Shown here piece by piece: positions 7,810 through 17,474 of a DNA stretch of 64,000 bases; the first letter of the stretch is position 1, and the number at the start of each line of letters is the position of its first letter. The stretch is taken from contig NZ_SLZK01000001.1 in the NCBI RefSeq assembly GCF_004341105.1, positions 124,001-188,000 on the forward strand, in the 5' to 3' direction. The notes below the pieces were generated by a model. That model saw only the letters and a program-made list of their open reading frames with translations. It was not told the DNA's origin and ran no database searches. The translations under genes and the position numbers were made by a program. The DNA comes from Rhizobium sp. BK418. GTDB lineage: Bacteria > Pseudomonadota > Alphaproteobacteria > Rhizobiales > Rhizobiaceae.

Positions 7810-8853
7810 TCACATCGGCATCGGATAGAGCCGGTGAACCTTCTCGATGTCATCAAGCACATCGCTGCTGAGCTTCACATCGGCCGAGCCGATATCCGTC
7901 TTCAGCTGCGCCATCGACGTCGCGCCGATGATGACCGACGTCATGAAGCGGCGGGTCAGGCAGAAGGCAAGCGCCATCTGCGATGGATCGAGGCCATGGC
8001 GGGCGGCAATCTCCAGATAGGCCCTGGTCGGCGCTTCCTGCAGCGGCTGCAGGCGGCCGCCGAGGTCGCCGTTGATCGAAGCGCGCGTGCCTTCGGGCTT
8101 CTCGCCGTTGATGTATTTCCCGCTCAGGATGCCGGCAGCGAGCGGCGAATAGGCGAGCAGACCTACGTCTTCATGATGCGAGAGCTCCGCCATGTCGAGA
8201 TCGAAGTGACGGTAGAGAAGATTGTATTCGTTCTGCACGCTCGCGACGCGCGGCAGGTTCAACTGCTCGGAAAGCGTCACATATTTCTGTGTGCCCCAGG
8301 TCGTTTCGTTCGACAGGCCGAAGGCGCGGACTTTGCCTTCCTTTACCAGCGCACCCACCGTCTCCAGAATTTCGGTCATATTGGCGATGGCTTTGGCGCG
8401 ATCTTGTTTGAAAGGATCGTAGTGCCAGTTCTGGCGGAAATGGAAATGACCGCGGTTCGGCCAGTGGATCTGGTAGAGGTCGATATAGTCGGTCTTCAGC
8501 CGCTTGAGGCTGGCTTCGAGCGCAAGGCGGATGTTCTTGGCATCGGCGCCTTCGCCATTGCGGATATAGGAGCGGCCAGTGCCGGCAACCTTGGTGGCAA
8601 GTACGATGTCCTTGCGCTTGCCGGTCTTCTCAAACCAGCTGCCGATATATTCTTCCGTGCGCCCTTGCGTTTCGGCCGAAACCGGCGTCGTCGGGTAGAG
8701 CTCGGCAGTATCGAAGAAATTGATGCCCTCCTCGACGGCGTAGTCCATCTGCTCATGGGCTTCCGCCTCGCTGTTTTGCGTTCCCCAGGTCATGGTGCCA
8801 AGGCAAATTTCGGATACGGAAATGTCGGTGCGGCCTAGTTTATTGTATTTCAT
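7810..8853 (-). CDS. Aldo/keto reductase, Tas-like
   Basis: This 347-residue NADPH-dependent oxidoreductase has the TIM-barrel AKR fold. Catalytic residues are visible as the D of F-F-D-T-A-E-L-Y-P (near 50), the Y in E-L-Y, the K of A-T-K-V-A (near 87) and the H of Y-Q-I-H-W-P (near 128). The N-terminus (K-L-G-R-T-D-I-S-V-S-E-I-C-L-G-T-M-T-W-G) and the long insertion after the active-site Tyr match E. coli Tas over much of the length. The physiological substrate is unknown. It is monocistronic and divergent from fabD. Confidence 0.88.
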   Translation of the reverse strand: MKYNKLGRTDISVSEICLGTMTWGTQNSEAEAHEQMDYAVEEGINFFDTAELYPTTPVSAETQGRTEEYIGSWFEKTGKRKDIVLATKVAGTGRSYIRNGEGADAKNIRLALEASLKRLKTDYIDLYQIHWPNRGHFHFRQNWHYDPFKQDRAKAIANMTEILETVGALVKEGKVRAFGLSNETTWGTQKYVTLSEQLNLPRVASVQNEYNLLYRHFDLDMAELSHHEDVGLLAYSPLAAGILSGKYINGEKPEGTRASINGDLGGRLQPLQEAPTRAYLEIAARHGLDPSQMALAFCLTRRFMTSVIIGATSMAQLKTDIGSADVKLSSDVLDDIEKVHRLYPMPM

Positions 8854-9061
8854 CGGGAACCTTGGACGTCAGCTAGGGAGGGAAGGGCTTGGGAAGGGCC
8901 GCGCAAATCTAGGCCGGATTTGATGAAGCGCAAGAGAAAAAACCTGGCTTTCCCGCTGCGGCGAAAGGCTTTGGAGAGAATCCGTCGCCACTTGACTCCG
9001 AAGGAAAGAACGTCAATTGGAGGCGAAATCGCCCAATAGGCACTATCGAGGGACCGAAAAA

Positions 9062-10006
9062 ATGACCGTTGCTTTCACTTTTCCCGGCCAGGGCAGCCAG
9101 GCCGTCGGCATGGGCAAGGAGCTCGCCGAGAATTTTGCGGAAGCCCGCGCCGTTTTCGAAGAGGTCGATGAAGCGCTCGGTGAAAAGCTCTCCGATGTCA
9201 TGTTCAATGGTCCTGAGGACAAGCTGACGCTGACGGCCAATGCCCAGCCGGCACTGATGGCCGTCTCCATGGCTGTCATCCGTGTTCTGGAAGCCAAGGG
9301 CCTCGATCTGAAGTCGAAGGTCGCCTGTGTCGCCGGCCATTCTCTCGGCGAATATTCGGCCCTTTGTGCGGCCGGCACTTTCTCCGTCGCCGATACCGCC
9401 CGCCTCCTGCGCATTCGCGGCAATGCCATGCAGGCTGCAGTTCCGGTCGGCGTCGGCGCCATGGCCGCCATCATCGGCCTTGAACATGCTGACGTGCAGG
9501 TCGTCTGCGAAGAAGCCGCAGCCATCGGCTCCTGCCAGATCGCCAATGACAATGGCGGCGGCCAGCTCGTCATTTCAGGCGAAAAGTCGGCCGTCGAAAA
9601 GGCCGCCGGCCTTGCGACCGACAAGGGCGCCAAGCGCGCTATCCTGCTGCCGGTTTCCGCTCCCTTCCATTCCAAGTTGATGGCGCCGGCCGCAGATGCC
9701 ATGCGCGAAGCGCTCGCCGGCGTGAAGAAGGCGAACCCAGTCGTGCCACTCATCGCCAATGTCCGCGCCGCGCCTGTCACGGATGCCGAAGAGATTGCCA
9801 AGCTTCTCGTCGAGCAGGTCACCGGACAGGTCCGCTGGCGCGAAACGGTGGAATGGTTTGGCGCAAATGGCGTCACCACGCTTTATGAACTAGGTGCCGG
9901 CAAGGTGCTGACCGGCCTTGCACGCCGCATCGACAAGAATATCAATGGTGTCGCGGTCAATGGTCCGGCCGATATCGACGCCGCCATTGCCGCTCTCACG
10001 GCCTGA
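9062..10006 (+). CDS. fabD: Malonyl-CoA:ACP transacylase FabD
   Basis: FabD moves malonyl from CoA to acyl carrier protein, supplying the extender unit of type II fatty acid synthesis. The 314-residue product shows F-P-G-Q-G-S-Q (7-13), the nucleophile motif GHSLGEYSA (92-100, Ser94), and the catalytic His region A-P-F-H-S-K-L-M near 204. I chose the ATG at 9062 because the family begins at this M-T-V-A-F-T-F; an in-frame start at 9017 would add 15 unrelated residues. It is first of fabD-fabG-acpP-fabF. Confidence 0.97.
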   Translation: MTVAFTFPGQGSQAVGMGKELAENFAEARAVFEEVDEALGEKLSDVMFNGPEDKLTLTANAQPALMAVSMAVIRVLEAKGLDLKSKVACVAGHSLGEYSALCAAGTFSVADTARLLRIRGNAMQAAVPVGVGAMAAIIGLEHADVQVVCEEAAAIGSCQIANDNGGGQLVISGEKSAVEKAAGLATDKGAKRAILLPVSAPFHSKLMAPAADAMREALAGVKKANPVVPLIANVRAAPVTDAEEIAKLLVEQVTGQVRWRETVEWFGANGVTTLYELGAGKVLTGLARRIDKNINGVAVNGPADIDAAIAALTA

Positions 10007-10035
10007 TAGCTCTACTTTATATAAGGAACGTTCTC

Positions 10036-10773
10036 ATGTTCGATCTTTCCGGCCGCAAGGCTCTCGTCACCGGCGCATCGGGCGGCATCGGCGAGGAAAT
10101 CGCCCGCCTTCTCCACAAGCAGGGCGCCATAGTCGGCTTGCACGGTACCCGCGTCGAAAAGCTTGAAGCCCTGGCAAACGAGCTCGGCGAGCGCGTCAAG
10201 ATCTTCCCGGCGAACTTGTCGGATCGCAACGAGGTCAAGGCTCTCGGCCAGAAGGCGGAAACCGATCTAGAAGGCGTCGATATCCTCGTCAACAATGCCG
10301 GCATCACCAGGGATGGCCTGTTCGTGCGCATGAGCGACGAGGACTGGGATGCTGTGCTCGAAGTGAACCTGACGGCAACCTTCCGCCTGACCCGCGAGCT
10401 TACCCACCCGATGATGCGCCGTCGCTACGGTCGGATCATCAACATCACCTCCGTTGTCGGCGTCACCGGCAATCCGGGTCAGGCCAATTACTGTGCCTCC
10501 AAGGCTGGTATGATCGGCTTCTCCAAATCGCTGGCACAGGAAATTGCCACCCGTAATGTGACGGTCAACTGCGTCGCTCCGGGCTTCATCGAAAGCGCCA
10601 TGACCGGCAAGCTGAACGACAAGCAGAAAGAAGCGATCATGGGGGCGATTCCCATGAAGCGTATGGGCACCGGCGCCGAGATCGCGTCCGCCGTCCTCTA
10701 CCTCGCCTCCGCCGAGGCTGCCTACATGACGGGCCAGACGCTGCACGTGAACGGCGGAATGGCCATGATCTGA
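10036..10773 (+). CDS. fabG: 3-oxoacyl-ACP reductase FabG
   Basis: This NADPH-dependent reductase carries out the first reduction in each fatty acid elongation cycle. The 245-residue SDR fold shows the cofactor motif TGASGGIG (12-19), N-N-A-G (87-90), and the catalytic Ser139, Tyr152 and Lys156 (Y-C-A-S-K). The C-terminal G-Q-T-L-H-V-N-G-G-M-A-M is typical of FabG. It starts 29 bases after fabD with a ribosome site in AAGGAACG and is expected to be co-transcribed. Confidence 0.96.
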   Translation: MFDLSGRKALVTGASGGIGEEIARLLHKQGAIVGLHGTRVEKLEALANELGERVKIFPANLSDRNEVKALGQKAETDLEGVDILVNNAGITRDGLFVRMSDEDWDAVLEVNLTATFRLTRELTHPMMRRRYGRIINITSVVGVTGNPGQANYCASKAGMIGFSKSLAQEIATRNVTVNCVAPGFIESAMTGKLNDKQKEAIMGAIPMKRMGTGAEIASAVLYLASAEAAYMTGQTLHVNGGMAMI

Positions 10774-11058
10774 AGCGATTAGCTGCCGCAGTCGCCGATT
10801 CCAGCCAATAGCGTGTTGACCAATCACGAACGGTTGATTTTCTGGCTTTGCGGCAGACTTAAAGCATGTTAAGCGGGCCATGACTGTGTGCAGTCGTCCC
10901 GTAAAAAGCAGACGGACCGGCGGGCTTTCGCAAGCCTGGGACTTCTCTAAAGCCGGGTAAACGAGTTTGCCGAGGATGTCTGACAACATCGCAGGCTGAA
11001 ACAGGGTAGGGGTGTCAAAAAGACATTCCGATCAGGACATAAAGTCGAGGAAACCGAC

Positions 11059-11295
11059 ATGAGCGATATCGCAGAACGCGTAAAGAAAATTGTTATTGAT
11101 CATCTTGGCGTCGATGCCGACAAGGTCGTCGAGAGCGCCAGCTTTATCGACGATCTGGGCGCAGACTCGCTCGACACGGTCGAACTGGTCATGGCCTTCG
11201 AAGAAGAATTCGGCGTTGAAATTCCCGACGATGCCGCTGACTCGATCCTGACGGTCGGCGACGCTGTGAAGTTCATTGAAAAGGCTCAGGCCTGA
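11059..11295 (+). CDS. acpP: Acyl carrier protein AcpP
   Basis: The 78-residue acidic carrier holds the growing acyl chain on a phosphopantetheine arm. The attachment motif D-S-L lies at 36-38 with Ser37 as the modified residue. A 285-base gap separates it from fabG, with no gene visible, only small hairpins such as GGCTT-tcgc-AAGCC near 10922. It probably has its own strong promoter, as usual for acpP, and its own terminator at 11311-11343. Confidence 0.97.
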   Translation: MSDIAERVKKIVIDHLGVDADKVVESASFIDDLGADSLDTVELVMAFEEEFGVEIPDDAADSILTVGDAVKFIEKAQA

Positions 11296-11310
11296 TTCTG
11301 CGCATTCGAG

Positions 11311-11343
11311 AAAGGGCGGGCCAAGAGTCCGCCCTTTTCTTTT
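11311..11343 (+). terminator. Intrinsic terminator of acpP
   Basis: AAAGGGCGG (11311-11319) and CCGCCCTTT (11329-11337) form a 9-base stem followed by TCTTTT. It lies 16 bases after the acpP stop and would allow partial read-through to fabF. Confidence 0.8.
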
Positions 11344-11388
11344 GAGCATGTTTCTCCATAAAACATAACAGACGGGGGAAAGCAGTCG

Positions 11389-12651
11389 ATGAGAAGGGTC
11401 GTTATTACAGGTACCGGTATGGTATCGCCCTTGGGATGCGGAACAGAAGTTACGTGGTCCCGCCTGCTTGCGGGAGCAAACGGCGCCCGCCTCGTGACCG
11501 AATTCGAGGTCGACGATCTCCCCGCCAAGATTGCCTGCCGCATTCCCGTTGGCGATGGTTCTGATGGTACCTTCAATCCTGATGATTGGATGGAGCCGAA
11601 GGAGCAGCGCAAGGTAGACCCCTTCATCATCTACGGCATGGCTGCCGCCGACATGGCGCTCAAGGATGCCGACTGGCATCCCGAGACCGATGAGGACCAG
11701 ATCGCCACCGGCGTGCTGATCGGCTCCGGCATCGGCGGCATCGAAGGCATTGTCGAGGCGGGCTACACGCTGCGCGACAAGGGCCCGCGCCGCATTTCCC
11801 CCTTCTTCATTCCTGGCCGACTGATCAACCTCGTCTCCGGCCAGGTCTCTATTCGCCACAAGCTGCGCGGCCCGAACCACTCGGTCGTCACCGCCTGCTC
11901 CACCGGTGCGCATGCCATTGGCGATGCTGCCCGTCTGATCGCGCTCGGCGATGCCGATGTCATGGTCGCCGGGGGGACGGAATCACCGGTCAGCCGCATT
12001 TCGCTCGCCGGCTTTGCCGCCTGCAAGGCGCTGTCGACGCAGCATAATGACGACCCGCAGAAGGCCTCACGCCCCTACGACAGGGATCGCGACGGCTTCG
12101 TCATGGGCGAGGGCGCTGGCATCGTGGTTCTCGAAGAGCTGGACCATGCGTTGGCGCGCGGCGCCAAGATCTATGCCGAAGTGGTTGGATACGGACTTTC
12201 CGGCGACGCCTACCACATTACCGCTCCCTCGGAAGACGGCGAAGGCGCATTCCGCTGCATGACCATGGCGCTGAAGCGCGCAGGTCTGACGCCTGCCGAT
12301 GTCGACTACATCAACGCCCACGGTACGTCGACCATGGCCGATACGATCGAGCTGGGTGCCGTCGAGCGCCTCGTCGGCAATGCGGCGTCGAAGATTTCCA
12401 TGTCGTCGACCAAATCGGCGACCGGCCACCTTTTGGGCGCTGCCGGCGCCATCGAGGCGATCTTCACGACCCTCGCAATCCGGGATAACGTCGCCCCTCC
12501 GACGCTCAATCTCGATAACCCTGAGCGGGAAACCGCAATCGATCTTGTTCCGCACAAGGCTCGTGAGAGAGAAATCAACGTGGCGCTATCCAACTCGTTC
12601 GGATTCGGCGGCACGAATGCATCGCTGGTGCTGCGCCGCTACGTGGCGTAA
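11389..12651 (+). CDS. fabF: 3-oxoacyl-ACP synthase II FabF
   Basis: This condensing enzyme elongates acyl-ACP with malonyl-ACP and controls unsaturated chain elongation. The 420-residue product has the full catalytic triad: Cys170 (V-V-T-A-C-S-T-G), His311 (N-A-H-G-T-S-T) and His347 (A-T-G-H-L-L-G-A-A-G-A). The C-terminal N-S-F-G-F-G-G-T-N loop is also present. It follows acpP beyond a terminator and precedes mltG. Confidence 0.96.
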   Translation: MRRVVITGTGMVSPLGCGTEVTWSRLLAGANGARLVTEFEVDDLPAKIACRIPVGDGSDGTFNPDDWMEPKEQRKVDPFIIYGMAAADMALKDADWHPETDEDQIATGVLIGSGIGGIEGIVEAGYTLRDKGPRRISPFFIPGRLINLVSGQVSIRHKLRGPNHSVVTACSTGAHAIGDAARLIALGDADVMVAGGTESPVSRISLAGFAACKALSTQHNDDPQKASRPYDRDRDGFVMGEGAGIVVLEELDHALARGAKIYAEVVGYGLSGDAYHITAPSEDGEGAFRCMTMALKRAGLTPADVDYINAHGTSTMADTIELGAVERLVGNAASKISMSSTKSATGHLLGAAGAIEAIFTTLAIRDNVAPPTLNLDNPERETAIDLVPHKAREREINVALSNSFGFGGTNASLVLRRYVA

Positions 12652-12768
12652 CAGGCGGTTCACGAGCCCGGGCGAACGTCAAACGGCGTCATGAAGCGCG
12701 GCAGAACCTGTTTTTGCCGCATTACTTCGCGAAATAGCGAAGCGGGGCCTAGTTTTAGAGGATTGCCG

Positions 12769-13998
12769 GTGAGCGACACGACCAACCAGAGCAGCGATAA
12801 CGGCCAGAACGGTCAGTCGGCGCAGAAGGGGCCGATCATCCCGAAGTCGCCGAACGAAGCCCTGCGTCCGGAGCGCGTTCCCGAGCCGCCGAAGCGCTCC
12901 AGGAATGCCCGCAGCCAGGTCGTCCTCTTTCTGAATTTCGTAATGACCATGGCGGTGATCGTCTGCATCGCCGGTCTCGTCGGCGTCTACTATGCCATCA
13001 CGACCTATCAGAGCCCTGGGCCGCTGCAGACCAATACCAACTTCATCGTCCGCAATGGCGCAGGCCTTGCCGAAATCTCTTCGAACCTTGAGCGCAATCT
13101 CATCATTTCGGACGCCCGCGTCTTCCGCTATCTGACGGCGACGCATCTCAATGCCGGCGAAAGCCTCAAAGCCGGTGAATATGAGATCAAGGCGCATGCG
13201 TCCATGAGAGAGATCATGGAGCTCCTGAAATCCGGCAAGTCGATCCTCTATTCCGTCTCCTTCCCCGAAGGATTGACGGTACGGCAGATGTTCGATCGCA
13301 TGCTGGACGATCCGGTTCTTGAAGGCGATCTGCCGGCCGCCCTGCCGCCGGAAGGCAGCCTGCGGCCTGATACCTACAAGTTCTCGCGCGGCACCAAACG
13401 TTCCGAGATCATCGATCAGATGGCCGCCGCCCAGCAGAAGCTCGTCGACCAGATCTGGGAACGGCGTGATCCTTCTCTGCTTCTGAAGAGCAAGGAAGAA
13501 TTCGTGACGCTCGCCTCGATTGTGGAAAAGGAGACCGGCGTGCCGGATGAGCGCGCTCATGTCGCTTCTGTCTTCCTGAACCGTCTCGGTAAAGGCATGC
13601 GCCTGCAGTCCGATCCCACCATCATCTACGGTCTCTTCGGTGGTGAGGGCAAACCCGCCGACCGGCCGATCTACCAGTCGGACCTGAAGAAAGAGACGCC
13701 CTTCAATACCTACGTCATCAAGGGCCTGCCGCCGACGCCGATCGCCAATCCCGGCAAGGATGCTCTTGAAGCCGTCGCCAATCCCTGGAAGACGCAGGAC
13801 CTTTATTTCGTCGCCGACGGAACCGGCGGTCACGTCTTTGCTGCGACACTCGAAGAGCACAATGCCAACGTCAAGCGCTGGCGTAAGCTGGAAGCCGACA
13901 AGGGCGCCGATCCGGAGATAGCCGTCGACGGACAGCCGGAGGAGCAGCCTGTGGACAATACATCCGCGGTTCCGCCCAAGAAAAAGAAGATCAACTGA
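12769..13998 (+). CDS. mltG: Endolytic transglycosylase MltG (YceG)
   Basis: MltG is an inner-membrane lytic transglycosylase that cuts nascent peptidoglycan strands and so sets glycan length. The 409-residue product has a disordered Gln/Ser/Pro-rich cytoplasmic N-terminus, one membrane helix (about 51-76), a LysM-like region, and the YceG catalytic domain. That domain contains the signature A-S-I-V-E-K-E-T-G with the catalytic Glu, followed by V-F-x-N-R-L and Q-S-D-P-T-I-I-Y-G. I chose the GTG at 12769 because AGAGGA lies just before it; an upstream ATG at 12691 would add 26 residues with no family resemblance. The fabF-mltG-yicC-gmk order is shared by related genomes. Confidence 0.92.
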   Translation: MSDTTNQSSDNGQNGQSAQKGPIIPKSPNEALRPERVPEPPKRSRNARSQVVLFLNFVMTMAVIVCIAGLVGVYYAITTYQSPGPLQTNTNFIVRNGAGLAEISSNLERNLIISDARVFRYLTATHLNAGESLKAGEYEIKAHASMREIMELLKSGKSILYSVSFPEGLTVRQMFDRMLDDPVLEGDLPAALPPEGSLRPDTYKFSRGTKRSEIIDQMAAAQQKLVDQIWERRDPSLLLKSKEEFVTLASIVEKETGVPDERAHVASVFLNRLGKGMRLQSDPTIIYGLFGGEGKPADRPIYQSDLKKETPFNTYVIKGLPPTPIANPGKDALEAVANPWKTQDLYFVADGTGGHVFAATLEEHNANVKRWRKLEADKGADPEIAVDGQPEEQPVDNTSAVPPKKKKIN

Positions 13999-14014
13999 TA
14001 TCGGGAGGCCTTTG

Positions 14015-14902
14015 ATGGCATTGCAGTCCATGACCGGGTTTGCGCGGCACGAGGGAACGAGCGGCCGCTGGCGCTGGGCATGGGAACTGCGTTCGGTCAA
14101 CGGCAAGGGCCTCGATGTCAGACTTCGCCTGCCACCCGGCCTGGAGCGGCTCGAAACGGAGGTCCGCCGCATCGCCGGTGAGAATTTCAGCCGCGGCAAT
14201 TTGCAGGCAACGCTGACGCTGACGTCAGGCGAAAGCCAACTTGAGGCCGTGCTCAATCAGGACGCCTTTTCTGCCGTTCTCGCGATGCGCGAGAAGCTGG
14301 AAGGCCTGATCGATCCGGCGCCGCTGAGGCTCGACACACTTCTGTCCATTCGTGGTCTCGTCGATTTCCGAGAGACGCAGGATAGCGAAGAGACGGTTGC
14401 CGCCCGCGATGCCGATATTCTGTCAGGACTGACGGCTGCTCTTGCCGGTCTCAAGATCATGCGGGAGCAGGAGGGCGCAGCACTTGCTCGCGTGCTGCTC
14501 GGTCATATCTTGACGATCGAAGGCCTGACAGGCGCGATCGAGGCCGATCCTTCGCGTTCTCCGCAGGAGATCGTGGCAAAACTGTCCGCACAGGTTGCCC
14601 TACTCATGGAAGGCACCGGCTCCCTCGATCGCGACCGGCTGCACGCCGAAGCCGCTCTGCTCGCCACCAAGGCTGACCTGCGTGAAGAGATCGACCGGCT
14701 GAAGGCTCATGCGGCCGCCGCGCGCGATCTCCTGGCGAAAGGTGGCCCAGTCGGCCGAAAGCTCGATTTCCTTGCACAGGAATTTAACCGAGAATCGAAT
14801 ACCATCTGCTCGAAATCGAACGCCTCGGCCGTCACCGCAGCCGGCATCGAGCTGAAGGTGGTGATCGATCAGTTCCGCGAGCAAGTCCAGAATTTGGAGT
14901 AG
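14015..14902 (+). CDS. yicC: YicC family endoribonuclease
   Basis: The 295-residue protein has the YicC N-terminal signature (Q-S-M-T-G-F-A-R, then W-E-L-R-S-V-N-G-K-G-L-D) and the C-terminal DUF1732 region (K-L-D-F-L-x-Q-E-F-N-R-E-x-N-T-I-x-S-K). Members of this family are RNA-degrading enzymes implicated in small-RNA turnover and stress. GGGAGG precedes the ATG at 14015. The gene ends three bases before gmk, so the two are translationally linked; the same yicC-gmk neighbourhood occurs in many bacteria. Confidence 0.92.
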   Translation: MALQSMTGFARHEGTSGRWRWAWELRSVNGKGLDVRLRLPPGLERLETEVRRIAGENFSRGNLQATLTLTSGESQLEAVLNQDAFSAVLAMREKLEGLIDPAPLRLDTLLSIRGLVDFRETQDSEETVAARDADILSGLTAALAGLKIMREQEGAALARVLLGHILTIEGLTGAIEADPSRSPQEIVAKLSAQVALLMEGTGSLDRDRLHAEAALLATKADLREEIDRLKAHAAAARDLLAKGGPVGRKLDFLAQEFNRESNTICSKSNASAVTAAGIELKVVIDQFREQVQNLE

Positions 14903-14905
14903 GAC

Positions 14906-15568
14906 ATGAGCCCGGCGAAAACATCGCCCATCCAGATCGCCCGCCGCGGTCTGATGCTGGTCATCTCGTCGCCCTCGGGCGCCGGCAAATCCACCATCGC
15001 GCGCACGCTGCTGGAAACCGACAAGCAGATCGGCCTTTCCGTCAGCGTCACGACCCGCCAGCGCCGGCCTAGCGAAGTGGAAGGCGTGCACTACCATTTC
15101 AAAACGGTGCGGGAATTCGAGCGGCTGCGCGATTCGGATTCCCTGCTGGAATCGGCGGAAGTTCATGGCAATTTCTACGGCACACCCCGCGAGCCTGTGG
15201 AGCAGGCGATGTCGGAAGGCCGCGACATGCTCTTCGATATCGACTGGCAAGGTGCTCAGCAGTTGCAGCAGAAGATGCAGGCCGACGTGGTTTCGATCTT
15301 CGTGCTGCCGCCGACCATGACAGAACTGCAGTCCCGCCTGCATCGCCGCGCCGAGGATTCCGAGGAGGTCATCCAGACGCGCCTTGCAAACTCGCGTGCC
15401 GAGATCGCGCATTGGCGCGAATATGACTATGTCATCATCAATGACGACCTGAACGCTGCCTTCGATGCGGTGCAATCGATCGTCAAGGCAGAACGCCTGC
15501 GGCGCGACCGCCGCCACGGCATGTTCGACTTCGTTCGTGAACTGCTCGAGGAGACGCCGGTTCTCTAA
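14906..15568 (+). CDS. gmk: Guanylate kinase
   Basis: This enzyme phosphorylates GMP to GDP with ATP, an essential step of guanine nucleotide supply. The 220-residue product has the P-loop [10 protein letters not shown] (21-30), the GMP-binding region [15 protein letters not shown], and D-I-D-W-Q-G-A near 112. It is the last gene of the rightward fab-mltG-yicC-gmk set and converges on rsmA with a 45-base gap in which I see no clear terminator. Confidence 0.97.
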   Translation: MSPAKTSPIQIARRGLMLVISSPSGAGKSTIARTLLETDKQIGLSVSVTTRQRRPSEVEGVHYHFKTVREFERLRDSDSLLESAEVHGNFYGTPREPVEQAMSEGRDMLFDIDWQGAQQLQQKMQADVVSIFVLPPTMTELQSRLHRRAEDSEEVIQTRLANSRAEIAHWREYDYVIINDDLNAAFDAVQSIVKAERLRRDRRHGMFDFVRELLEETPVL

Positions 15569-15613
15569 GGCATTCTAGCAAGAGCTGCAGCGGTTTTGCG
15601 CCCTGGAAATGCT

Positions 15614-16441
15614 CTAAAGGCTGTTCGCCACCCGGCAGAATTCTTCAACCGACAGGGTTTCCGCCCGCCGGGCCGGATCGATGCCAGCTTTGGTCAGCAG
15701 GCCTTCGCCGCCAAGCGGCTTCAGGCTCTGGCGCAGCATCTTACGGCGTTGGCCGAAGGCGGCCTGCGTGACCTTCTCCAGATTGGCGACTGAACAGGGA
15801 ATGGGATTTTCATTCGGTGTCAGGTGAACCACTGTCGAGGTGACCTTCGGCGGCGGCGTGAAAGCCTGCGGCGGGATATCGAAGGCCATACGGGCATGGG
15901 TGCGCCAGCCCGCGAGCACGCCGAGGCGGCCATAGTGATCATCGTCCTCGGAAGCAACGATGCGTTCGCCGACTTCCTTCTGGAACATCAGCGTCAGTGA
16001 TTGCCAGAAGGGCGGCCACGTTTTCGGCAGCAACCAATTCACGAGAAGCTGGGTGCCCACATTATAGGGCAGGTTGGCAATGATTTTGACGGGGCCTTCC
16101 GACGCCAGTTCCTCGAAATCGATCTTCAGCGCATCGCCTTCGATCACCTCAAGCCGGCCAGCATAGTGGTCGGCAATCTCGGCCAGCGCCGGCAGGCAGC
16201 GCGCATCGCGTTCGACCGCGATGACCTTCTTCGCACCGAGCGCCAGGATGGCTCGCGTCAATCCGCCGGGGCCGGGACCGACTTCAAGGACTGTCACATC
16301 TTGAAGTGCGCCAGCTGTGCGGGCAACCTTCTGCGTCAGATTGAGATCGAGCAGGAAGTTCTGTCCGAGTGCCTTGCGCGCATCGAGCCCGTGGCGCTGG
16401 ATGACCTCGCGAAGCGGCGGCAGACCATCGAGTGCAGCCAT
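15614..16441 (-). CDS. rsmA: 16S rRNA dimethyladenosine transferase RsmA (KsgA)
   Basis: RsmA dimethylates two adjacent adenines near the 3' end of 16S rRNA, a late small-subunit assembly step. The 275-residue product shows G-Q-N-F-L (26-30), the SAM-binding V-G-P-G-P-G-G (54-60), and the catalytic NLPY (123-126). It overlaps the pdxA stop by one base (TAATG), showing tight coupling in the surA-pdxA-rsmA group, the same order as in E. coli. Confidence 0.97.
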   Translation of the reverse strand: MAALDGLPPLREVIQRHGLDARKALGQNFLLDLNLTQKVARTAGALQDVTVLEVGPGPGGLTRAILALGAKKVIAVERDARCLPALAEIADHYAGRLEVIEGDALKIDFEELASEGPVKIIANLPYNVGTQLLVNWLLPKTWPPFWQSLTLMFQKEVGERIVASEDDDHYGRLGVLAGWRTHARMAFDIPPQAFTPPPKVTSTVVHLTPNENPIPCSVANLEKVTQAAFGQRRKMLRQSLKPLGGEGLLTKAGIDPARRAETLSVEEFCRVANSL

Positions 16442-17469
16442 TAACGATGGCTTTCAGCGGTACGGCCAAGCTGCGCGCCGAGCTTGAGCGCAGCAACAAG
16501 GCTTGCCTCACGTGCCAGCCCCTTGCCGGCAATGCCGAGCGCGGTGCCATGGTCGGGGGAGGTGCGTACGAAGGGAAGGCCGAGCGTTACGTTCACGGAA
16601 TCATCGAAGCCGAGTGCCTTGGCGGGGATCAGCGCCTGATCGTGATACATGCAGACGGCAACGTCATAACGCGCGCGCGCCTCGTCATGGAACATCGTGT
16701 CGGCTGGCAGGGGACCGATCGCATCGATGCCCTCATCGCGAAGGATCTGCACCGCAGGATGGATGATGGTTTCATCCTCCTTGCCGATCGCACCGCCTTC
16801 GCCGGCATGTGGATTGAGCCCTGCGATCGCAAGCCGCGGAGCGGCGATGCCAAACCGCTGCTTCAGATCCCTGTCCGCGATTCGGCAGGTCTCGACGATC
16901 AGGCCGAGCGTCAGGACCTGCGGCACATCCTTGAGCGGAATATGGATGGTGACCGGAATGGCGCGCAGTTTCGGTCCGGCAAGCATCATGACGGGCATCA
17001 CCGACTGGCCAGTCGCATGCATGGCGAGATCCGCGAGGAACTCCGTGTGGCCGGGAAACTTGAACCCTGCCTCGTAGAGCACCGACTTGGCGATTGGATT
17101 GGTGACGACCGCAAGGGCTTCGCCCTGCATCACCAGCGCCACAGCTGTCTCGATCGAGGCAATCGTGCCCTTGGCGGTCGCAACATGCGGCTCTCCCGCC
17201 GCAACATCAATGCCAGCCGGTATGGGCATCACCGGCAGCGCGTCTGCAAATGCGCTGAGACTTTCCGCTGCGTTGCCGATACTGCTCAGGGGAATATCGA
17301 GCCTCAGCTGTCGCGCCCGCACGGCTAGCACATCAGGATCGCCAATCAGGAAAAATGGCGGCAGCCCAAGCTCGCGTCTGCGGAGCCATGCCGCCAGGGT
17401 GATATCGGGTCCTACGCCGGCCGGATCGCCCTGCGTCAGTGCAAGCGGTCGCGAAAACGATGTCGCCAT
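16441..17469 (-). CDS. pdxA: 4-hydroxythreonine-4-phosphate dehydrogenase PdxA
   Basis: PdxA oxidises 4-phosphohydroxy-L-threonine in the DXP-dependent vitamin B6 pathway. The 342-residue product begins with [13 protein letters not shown], has the metal-binding G-H-T-E-F-L-A-D (near 135), and ends with the [10 protein letters not shown] and T-S-P-D-H-G-T-A signatures. It lies five bases downstream of the SurA-like gene. Confidence 0.96.
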   Translation of the reverse strand: MATSFSRPLALTQGDPAGVGPDITLAAWLRRRELGLPPFFLIGDPDVLAVRARQLRLDIPLSSIGNAAESLSAFADALPVMPIPAGIDVAAGEPHVATAKGTIASIETAVALVMQGEALAVVTNPIAKSVLYEAGFKFPGHTEFLADLAMHATGQSVMPVMMLAGPKLRAIPVTIHIPLKDVPQVLTLGLIVETCRIADRDLKQRFGIAAPRLAIAGLNPHAGEGGAIGKEDETIIHPAVQILRDEGIDAIGPLPADTMFHDEARARYDVAVCMYHDQALIPAKALGFDDSVNVTLGLPFVRTSPDHGTALGIAGKGLAREASLVAALKLGAQLGRTAESHR

Positions 17470-17474
17470 GGAAG

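Noticed and set aside
12679..14256. 525-codon leftward frame opposite mltG and yicC
   Set aside because: It spans two genes whose own frames have clear family motifs; an antisense shadow.
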